From Allobutyricicoccus pentlandensis (GTDB taxonomy: Bacteria > Bacillota > Clostridia > Oscillospirales > QAMX01), in the NCBI GenBank assembly GCA_904398645.1, contig CAJFPH010000024.1:1-28820 (forward strand): a stretch of 28,820 nt of DNA, in the 5' to 3' direction. Below, in pieces: positions 24,582 to 28,820 of this stretch (position 1 is its first letter; each line of letters starts with the position of its first letter). The notes below the pieces were generated by a model. It worked only from the letters and a program-made list of their open reading frames with translations. It was not told where the DNA came from and ran no database searches. A program made the translations under genes and the position numbers.

Positions 24582-24599
24582 ATGTCGCCATAGCGACAT
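24582..24599. promoter_or_regulatory. Palindromic operator between recombinase and XRE genes
   Basis: ATGTCGC-CATA-GCGACAT is a perfect 7-bp-arm palindrome with a four-base centre. It lies 32 bp before the XRE regulator start and about 104 bp upstream of the recombinase start. Size and symmetry fit an XRE dimer site, so the 66-residue regulator next to it is the obvious candidate binder (inference). Confidence 0.6.
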
Positions 24600-24630
24600 A
24601 ATATTGATTTTTTCGGCAAGGAGATGCAAA

Positions 24631-24831
24631 ATGGTAACACAAGTAAAAGATTACAGAAGGCGAGCAGGGGTGAAGCAGGAAGGTCTGGCAAAGGCAACGG
24701 GTATAGGCCGGTCGACCATCAGTGAAATTGAAAACGGAGAATTGATCCCATCCGTACTGATTGCACTGAAACTTGCAAAATATTTTCACTGCCGTGTCGA
24801 AGATTTGTTCTCGCTTTCACCCCGGGAATAG
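24631..24831 (+). CDS. Small XRE-family HTH regulator (66 aa)
   Basis: This protein is essentially one helix-turn-helix domain of the XRE/Cro type: V-K-D-Y-R-R-R-A-G-V-K-Q-E-G-L-A, G-I-G-R-S-T-I-S-E-I-E-N-G, and a C-terminal L-A-K-Y-F-H-C-R-V-E-D-L-F. Such 65-70-residue regulators are common in phages and integrative elements. I chose the ATG at 24631, with AAGGAG at 24618-24623. It is divergent from the recombinase across a palindromic operator, so it may control recombinase expression or its own. A 31-aa ORF follows directly. Confidence 0.88.
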   Translation: MVTQVKDYRRRAGVKQEGLAKATGIGRSTISEIENGELIPSVLIALKLAKYFHCRVEDLFSLSPRE

Positions 24832-24840
24832 GAGGTAATT

Positions 24841-24936
24841 ATGCGACAGAAGATTATACGAATGCTTTACTTAGCGACCATCGACGAACTATCCTCCATA
24901 TACCACTTCATCAAAGGACTTCTAAGGCTGGATTAA
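24841..24936 (+). CDS. 31-aa small ORF after the XRE regulator
   Basis: ATG-to-TAA ORF of 31 codons with a perfect AGGAGG at 24831-24836, overlapping the end of the XRE gene. The peptide starts M-R-Q-K-I-I-R-M-L and has I-D-E-L-S-S-I-Y-H-F-I-K-G-L-L near the end, an amphipathic-helix pattern. Similar very small ORFs often follow XRE genes in clostridial mobile elements, as far as I recall. Its function is unknown. The strong ribosome site and tight spacing are the main evidence. Confidence 0.65.
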   Translation: MRQKIIRMLYLATIDELSSIYHFIKGLLRLD

Positions 24937-24950
24937 TCCAGCCTTATTCT
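24924..24950. terminator. Bidirectional terminator between convergent element genes
   Basis: A perfect 22-bp palindrome (24924-24945) with core AAGGCTGG/CCAGCCTT overlaps the end of the 31-aa ORF and touches the stop of the XRE repressor on the minus strand. ATTCTTTT follows on the plus strand. Confidence 0.7.
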
Positions 24951-25345
24951 TTTGCTTGCTTATCGGAAGTTTCCCGGTCCAGACGGCCGCCGGTAATTTC
25001 AAGCGCTTTTCTTTCAAGCAGTTCCCACTCGCTTTCTGTCAGACGGGCAAGCATGGCAATGAAGCGCTGCTGAAACGAATCCGGCTCTCCACCCAGTACA
25101 CGACCGACAAAAGCCGCAATTTCATCATTCCTGGTTGTGGGAATGATCATTTCGCCTTCGCCCGTCCGCAGCCATTTTTCACTGCAATGGAATTCACGGC
25201 AGATCAGGGAAATCACGGCGTCGATCGGCTCGTTGCGTCCAATTTCATAATTGGCTAATGTTCCTTGTTTAATTCCCAATCTATCTGCAAACTCCTGCTG
25301 CGTTAAATCATAGAATTTACGCAGCTTTTTAATTCTTTCATGCAA
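24944..25345 (-). CDS. XRE-family repressor (133 aa)
   Basis: An N-terminal helix-turn-helix (about residues 1-65) has L-T-Q-Q-E-F-A-D-R-L-G-I-K-Q-G-T-L-A-N-Y-E. It is followed by a C-terminal region of unclear fold (about 75-133), without the Ser/Lys LexA-type protease motif. It resembles phage-type repressors of clostridial elements. The start is a TTG at 25345, with AGGAGGG about seven bases upstream; the nearby ATG is out of frame. Its promoter and the divergent promoter of the next gene share a cluster of ATAACA/TGTTAT half-sites, one of them on its own -10 box. This suggests autoregulation and control of the divergent gene. Confidence 0.88.
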   Translation of the reverse strand: MHERIKKLRKFYDLTQQEFADRLGIKQGTLANYEIGRNEPIDAVISLICREFHCSEKWLRTGEGEMIIPTTRNDEIAAFVGRVLGGEPDSFQQRFIAMLARLTESEWELLERKALEITGGRLDRETSDKQAKE

Positions 25346-25369
25346 AAGGATACCCTCCTTTCCACCCCT

Positions 25370-25498
25370 ACGATAACACAGGGAAAAAAGTCTGTCAATA
25401 AAAAAAATATAACAATCGCAAAAAATACCGTTGACAAATATGCTATTGTTATGTATTATAATAACAGACGCAAAAAATATCTTGTGTTATCAATAACA
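25370..25498. promoter_or_regulatory. Divergent promoters with repeated ATAACA operators
   Basis: Minus strand: TTGACA (25393-25398), 17 bases, TATCGT (25370-25375), for the repressor gene. Plus strand: TTGACA (25431-25436), 17 bases, TATTAT (25454-25459), for the small gene at 25516. ATAACA occurs at 25373, 25409, 25461 and 25493, and its inverse TGTTAT at 25447 and 25485. Two pairs form palindromes (25447-25466 and 25485-25498). This looks like a lambda-type control region bound by the adjacent XRE repressor. Confidence 0.7.
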
Positions 25499-25515
25499 AT
25501 GGAGGGACAGACGCA

Positions 25516-25749
25516 ATGGAAGAAAGAGAAGAAATTGGGTTTCCGTACGTGATAGAGTCGGAGGGATTGCGCCTTTTAGACGCCTGTATGAAACTGGTTG
25601 CCTCGAAAGCTTTTCAGGATCTGTTATCCTATGCGGAAGTTGTGTATGAGGATTTGAAAAGTGATGAAAAGATCTGCCAGGAGCGCAGAGAGGCTAAGCG
25701 GGAAGCGCTATACGAGCGATTTAACCTGCATAAACCTCCGCGCCTGTGA
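25516..25749 (+). CDS. Hypothetical protein, 77 aa (element-encoded)
   Basis: I do not recognise a family. The protein is acidic at the start (M-E-E-R-E-E-I-G-F-P) and then mostly helical, with a charged C-terminus containing Q-E-R-R-E-A-K-R-E-A. There is no membrane segment. TGGAGGGA at 25500-25507 is the ribosome site for the ATG. It is transcribed from a strong promoter covered by repressor-type operators, where an early lytic or excision-control gene would sit in a phage-like element. An excisionase/directionality role is possible but only suggested by position. Confidence 0.7.
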   Translation: MEEREEIGFPYVIESEGLRLLDACMKLVASKAFQDLLSYAEVVYEDLKSDEKICQERREAKREALYERFNLHKPPRL

Positions 25750-25769
25750 GCGGGCGCGGAGAGGGGAAA

Positions 25770-26249
25770 TCAATCAACCAGGATTCCTTTTGCACGAAGA
25801 GCGGCGACAATCTTTTTCTTAAAGACCAATTTGACAATGAAAATTGAAAGAATAACGCCTGCGGTATATATAGCGTTATCAAGAGAAAGATACGGCGCAA
25901 GCGCTTTGTAACTGGACAAAAAAAGAGAATGCAGAAAGAAAACGATAATCCCAGGGGTAAATACAATATTGAGCAAAAACATATGGACGAAGGTTAAAGT
26001 GGTTCTAATTCTTTCAGAGTTCAACAGTACATACAGACCGAGTATCCATGTAGCGGTTATATGAAAAATGCCACAGAAATGCAGAATGAAAATAGCAGTT
26101 CCGATGAAAAAACCAAAACAGTAAATAGACGTTGCCAGGAAGAAAAGATTATAAATAAAGGATAAAACTTTAAAAATGCCTTCCTGTGGTGCTACACCTC
26201 TGTTAAGCCCTCCGCCGAAAAACAGGAAAATTAAGTATAGGTAAATCAC
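25770..26249 (-). CDS. Hypothetical polytopic membrane protein (159 aa)
   Basis: This strongly hydrophobic protein has about five membrane helices and a basic C-terminus (F-K-K-K-I-V-A-A-L-R-A-K-G). I recognise no family motif. I chose the GTG at 26249, eight bases after a full-length AGGAGG. An in-frame GTG three codons earlier overlaps that site. It is the last gene of a three-gene minus-strand group (lipoprotein, SWIM protein, this protein), 55 bp after the SWIM gene. Confidence 0.68.
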   Translation of the reverse strand: MIYLYLIFLFFGGGLNRGVAPQEGIFKVLSFIYNLFFLATSIYCFGFFIGTAIFILHFCGIFHITATWILGLYVLLNSERIRTTLTFVHMFLLNIVFTPGIIVFFLHSLFLSSYKALAPYLSLDNAIYTAGVILSIFIVKLVFKKKIVAALRAKGILVD

Positions 26250-26304
26250 GGGGATCACCTCCTAAGATTTTATACTTGAATGAACATAGAGGTACGTAAA
26301 TCGT

Positions 26305-27264
26305 TCATGACTTGAATTCCTGATCGTTTTGGGGGAGATAAGGATCCATCAATTCCAGCATTGCAGAATCATCGATAAGGCCTCTCGTTTCTGCGAGCTC
26401 GGTAACCCAAAGCGCATTCTCCACCGAAAGCTGCTTGAAGAGAACAAGCCATGGGAAACAGTTTTCATAAAACGTAAGCTGATGCTCCAACTCTTTATTT
26501 TGCAGCGTAAGCTCGGCGTTTCTGGAGGCATAAGTCCGTATTTCGTCGGCAGCTTTTGGCGCCGGGGGCCGTTTTTGGCGTAAATAGTTCACATCGGCGT
26601 TGCCGCGGTCAAGTTCGTACTCGGAAAACATCTTGGCCAGCCAGGGTAATTTCTGCTCGTTGGCCTGTAAGATTTCTTTTTCCTTACGTATTTTTTGCTC
26701 CAGATCATTGGATTGCACGAGCAACGCAGTTAAATTTTCCTGGACCCCGTGCAGGTCAACTTCCTGAAAGAGCGCGAACTGCAGCGCCAACATATACATA
26801 TGCTTACAGGGCTTTCCGCGAAATGAATAATCGGGACAAGTACAGTGATTCAATGTGACCGTATAAGAACGTGCGGAATTTTCCCTGCGTTTTACGTTTG
26901 CATAGACGTTAAAAAAAGAAAACGTATAATGTTCCGCTTCCTGAAATGCACGTAGAACCCGGTTTCGGATATCCGGCGTTCCCATTTTGGAAAGAGATTG
27001 GTACACGTTTGACTCGATTGGGAGGTTCCTTTTTACCAGAAGATGCGACAGGTCGCAATAATACGCTAAATCCTTTGTCAAACGTTCTATTTCGCGGTCT
27101 TTTTCGGCGGATAGCTGCTTTAATTGCTCCTCAAGCCTTGCAATTTGGGCTTTATAGGATTCGCACTTACGGAGGAGCTTATTTCTGTGGTTGCTGCAAT
27201 GCATGTAAAATCCCACAAAGAATACCGGTAAAAAGAACAGCACGCCTACGATTGCATCACCCAT
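26305..27264 (-). CDS. Membrane-anchored coiled-coil protein with SWIM zinc finger
   Basis: This 319-residue protein has an N-terminal membrane segment (about residues 4-20) and then a coiled-coil (about 25-68). A SWIM zinc finger comes next: Cys141 and Cys143 in C-T-C-P, then Cys153 and His155 in C-K-H, the exact C-x-C-xn-C-x-H pattern. A second coiled-coil (about 175-270) and a hydrophobic C-terminal helix follow. SWIM domains bind DNA or protein and usually occur in SNF2 helicases and transposases; a single-pass membrane version is unusual. The ATG at 27264 follows AAAGGGAG. It lies 13 bp after the lipoprotein gene, so they are probably co-transcribed. Function unknown. Confidence 0.8.
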   Translation of the reverse strand: MGDAIVGVLFFLPVFFVGFYMHCSNHRNKLLRKCESYKAQIARLEEQLKQLSAEKDREIERLTKDLAYYCDLSHLLVKRNLPIESNVYQSLSKMGTPDIRNRVLRAFQEAEHYTFSFFNVYANVKRRENSARSYTVTLNHCTCPDYSFRGKPCKHMYMLALQFALFQEVDLHGVQENLTALLVQSNDLEQKIRKEKEILQANEQKLPWLAKMFSEYELDRGNADVNYLRQKRPPAPKAADEIRTYASRNAELTLQNKELEHQLTFYENCFPWLVLFKQLSVENALWVTELAETRGLIDDSAMLELMDPYLPQNDQEFKS

Positions 27265-27277
27265 GGGAACGCTCCCT

Positions 27278-27841
27278 TTACGCCGGGGGATTGCACCGGG
27301 AGCAGGCTGTATACCCACGGAGCTTTGCCTGATCGAGGTCGATGGCGATCTGGCTTTTGCTGAGATACTGACAGCCGTCGCGATGGTACTTTTCGCCGGT
27401 CTTTGTAATGTAAACCGTCACAGACTGTGGTTCGGGATCCGGGTCCGGTTCGGGTTCAGACTGCGTGGGGGCGTTTTCAGATTCTGTTTGCATGAGGCCG
27501 GATTCAGGTTCGGTCTGCGTGGATTGCGCCGGTTCCGTGTTCTGGCCGGATGTGCCGGTATCGGACGCCGGAGCTGTGTCCGCAGTTTCGTCGGCGTTCG
27601 TTTCCTGCTCACGGCTTTCGGTGATCCGGTCTTTCAGGCTTTCGGCGAGGTTATTTTCCCCGTCCGGCGTTTCCGTGCCGTCTGGTACCTCTGTGCCGGC
27701 GGGGACGCGCGGCGAGACGGGCGTATGTTCCTGCGTTTGTGAAAGCCCGTCCGAAAGATCTGGCGCCGTATCTGCCGGGGAGCAGGCAGCCAGCGAAACC
27801 GTCAGGAGCAGGGCAAGAAGCAGAGAGAGATACTTTTTCAT
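27278..27841 (-). CDS. Lipoprotein with C-terminal Cys/His domain
   Basis: This 187-residue protein has a lipoprotein signal peptide ending in S-L-A-A-C (lipidated Cys20). A Thr/Glu/Pro-rich, probably disordered spacer (about 25-140) follows. A compact C-terminal domain of about 45 residues contains Y-I-T-K-T-G-E-K-Y-H-R-D-G-C, then A-K-L-R-G-Y-T-A-C-S-R-C-N-P-P. This small Cys/His module recurs at the ends of secreted clostridial nucleases and metallo-hydrolases and probably binds metal or nucleic acid. Here it stands alone on a tether. The ATG at 27841 follows GGAAGGTGA. It is the first gene of the operon with the SWIM protein. Confidence 0.82.
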   Translation of the reverse strand: MKKYLSLLLALLLTVSLAACSPADTAPDLSDGLSQTQEHTPVSPRVPAGTEVPDGTETPDGENNLAESLKDRITESREQETNADETADTAPASDTGTSGQNTEPAQSTQTEPESGLMQTESENAPTQSEPEPDPDPEPQSVTVYITKTGEKYHRDGCQYLSKSQIAIDLDQAKLRGYTACSRCNPPA

Positions 27842-27853
27842 CAAAAAATCACC

Positions 27854-27909
27854 TTCCCATGTTTTTTCTAAAGAATAGCATATCGTAAATGCATGGGAAT
27901 GTCTGTCAA
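27854..27909 (-). promoter_or_regulatory. Promoter and inverted repeat before the lipoprotein operon
   Basis: On the minus strand TTGACA (27904-27909), 16 bases and TACGAT (27882-27887) form a promoter. An 8-bp inverted repeat, TTCCCATG (27854-27861) with CATGGGAA (27892-27899), has one arm in the spacer and one downstream of the -10. This could be an operator or leader structure. Confidence 0.5.
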
Positions 27910-27978
27910 AGAAGGTCGAATATTGGCAGAACGTAAAATTTTTTGAAGAAATAAGCGGCAACTGAAAAACAGGACGTT

Positions 27979-28029
27979 ATCCGCCTGCGTACAGCGGATT
28001 GCCGGAGATAGGACAACACGTGACCGGCA
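27979..28029. repeat. Two adjacent short inverted repeats
   Basis: ATCCGC/GCGGAT (27979-27984 and 27994-27999) is followed directly by TGCCGG/CCGGCA (28000-28005 and 28024-28029). They lie just upstream of the small gene at 28053. They could be stem-loops or protein sites. No good promoter is seen here for the plus strand. Confidence 0.4.
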
Positions 28030-28052
28030 TAGATTGATTCGAGGTGATTTCT

Positions 28053-28364
28053 GTGGTGAAAGGCAATATTGTCGCGACATATAAATTTCCCTACTGTACG
28101 GTGCGGATCTGTGACTCAGCATTTGCGGGGAAAAGCCGTGAGGAAAAGGAAGACGTGCGGCGGGAAGCACAGAGGCTGGCGGGGCGATATTACCGGAAAG
28201 CCATGGAGCGGGAAATGGCGCCGCTGTTGGCGTCCGGAATGCGCGAAAGCGAAGCGCAGGCCGCCGCCGAAAAGGTATTACAGGCCAGGATACGTGCGGC
28301 GGAATACCGGCGGAATATGCTTGTCTGGAATAGGCCGGAGGGCCGGGACGTGGAAGTTCTTTGA
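28053..28364 (+). CDS. Hypothetical protein, 103 aa (phage/element type)
   Basis: I recognise no family. The protein starts with a short beta-like segment (I-V-A-T-Y-K-F-P-Y-C-T-V-R-I-C) and continues with charged helices rich in Arg, Glu and Ala (for example E-A-Q-A-A-A-E-K-V-L-Q-A-R). I chose the GTG at 28053, with GAGGTG at 28041-28046. A GTG at 28044 overlaps that site, and a GTG at 28056 is an alternative. It begins a run of three closely spaced small plus-strand genes that look like early-region element genes. Confidence 0.65.
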   Translation: MVKGNIVATYKFPYCTVRICDSAFAGKSREEKEDVRREAQRLAGRYYRKAMEREMAPLLASGMRESEAQAAAEKVLQARIRAAEYRRNMLVWNRPEGRDVEVL

Positions 28365-28405
28365 AATCATTCAAAAAGAGACAGATTTGAGAGAGTGTGG
28401 TATCT

Positions 28406-28552
28406 ATGACGGAAAACGAAAGGCGCATCCTGCTGCTATTTGAAAAGACCCTTCCGCAAATGACGGAACAGGAACAGGAGCGGCTGCTCTATTACGGCGA
28501 GGGAATGGCCGCCATACTGGAACAGAGAAACAACGAAAAACGACCGGATTGA
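28406..28552 (+). CDS. Small hypothetical protein, 48 aa
   Basis: ATG-to-TGA ORF with peptide start M-T-E-N-E-R-R-I-L-L-L-F-E and a later L-P-Q-M-T-E-Q-E-Q-E-R-L-L-Y-Y-G-E-G. The pattern of a helix, a polar turn and a second helix resembles small ORFs found next to phage repressor genes in Clostridia. A GAGAGAG purine run about 8-14 bases upstream could be the ribosome site. It sits between two other small plus-strand genes. Confidence 0.55.
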   Translation: MTENERRILLLFEKTLPQMTEQEQERLLYYGEGMAAILEQRNNEKRPD

Positions 28553-28592
28553 AAAACGTGCCGTTTGTGGCAGTACATAGGAAGGTGAAAAC

Positions 28593-28820
28593 GTGGAAAT
28601 CAGGTGCCGGCGGTGCGGTGGAGAAATCGATGCCAAAAGCGCGAAGAGACAGTACTGTGATGCGTGCCGGAAACAGGCTGCAGTGGAACGGTCGGTGGAG
28701 AGATCGAAGGCCGAGGGGAATGCGGCGCTGGCAGAGGAGCGCCGGCGGTTGGGACTGACGGCAAGAGAAATGGCGGAATACCTGGGAATCGACCGGACGG
28801 CGTATTACAAAGCGGAGCGG
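28593..28820 (+). CDS. Zinc-ribbon plus helix-turn-helix protein (partial, runs off the right edge)
   Basis: The first 76 codons are in the window. A zinc ribbon at the N-terminus has C-R-R-C-G-G and then Y-C-D-A-C (two CxxC pairs). An Arg/Glu/Ala-rich connector helix leads into an XRE-like helix-turn-helix: R-R-L-G-L-T-A-R-E-M-A-E-Y-L-G-I-D-R-T-A-Y-Y-K. The start is a GTG at 28593, with AGGAAGG at 28579-28585. This is likely a DNA-binding regulator of the element. The end is outside the window. Confidence 0.7.
   Translation, partial: MEIRCRRCGGEIDAKSAKRQYCDACRKQAAVERSVERSKAEGNAALAEERRRLGLTAREMAEYLGIDRTAYYKAER

Noticed and set aside
24479..24697. N-terminal 73-residue extension of the recombinase
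   Set aside because: It would precede the conserved Y-L-R-K-S-R start region with no family similarity, it covers the operator region, and the ATG at 24478 has its own ribosome site.

Overview
The window looks like chromosome from an endospore-forming member of the Clostridia (Firmicutes). The grounds are the end of a germination protease gene next to spoIIP, a CotJC spore-coat fragment, strong AGGAGG-type ribosome binding sites with frequent TTG/GTG starts, and the Firmicutes gene order rimP-nusA-ylxR-ylxQ-infB-rbfA. No rRNA, tRNA, CRISPR array or insertion sequence was recognised. I cannot name the species.

Left part (1-15.4 kb), core and metabolic genes. The end of gpr is followed by spoIIP behind a possible sigma-E promoter. 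Then come a copper-type P-ATPase with its own promoter and terminator, a GNAT acetyltransferase, and a LarA-type nickel-pincer racemase. A membrane-anchored M23 peptidase converges on larA, and the two meet in a perfect 18-bp inverted repeat. A tightly packed trkA-trkH-abfA unit joins K+ uptake to a GH51 arabinofuranosidase through two ATGA overlaps. Next are a methyltransferase, a CPA2-type antiporter divergent from a LysR regulator, and a small membrane protein of unknown role.

Middle part (15.4-22.3 kb), the translation/transcription operon, all on the minus strand and read from right to left: rimP, nusA, ylxR (rnpM), ylxQ, infB, then one continuous gene that fuses RbfA to an NrnA-like DHH phosphoesterase, then an SGNH hydrolase. 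A good sigma-A promoter and an 8-bp-stem leader hairpin precede rimP.

Right part (22.5 kb to the end), the most interesting region. Only the C-terminal two thirds of a CotJC-like (manganese-catalase family) spore-coat gene is present. Its reading frame breaks at the conserved Gly-Thr-Glu-Glu-Leu-Ala-His segment. About 26 bp beyond the break lies a large serine recombinase gene in the same orientation. It is followed by accessory genes: two XRE regulators with palindromic operators, a 31-aa ORF, a membrane protein/SWIM-zinc-finger/lipoprotein operon, and small phage-like ORFs including a zinc-ribbon-HTH protein cut by the window edge. The simplest reading is an integrated element inside cotJC that continues past the right edge, organised like the sigK 'skin' element. 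Excision by the recombinase could restore cotJC. Whether excision happens, and whether it is sporulation-controlled, cannot be decided from this window.
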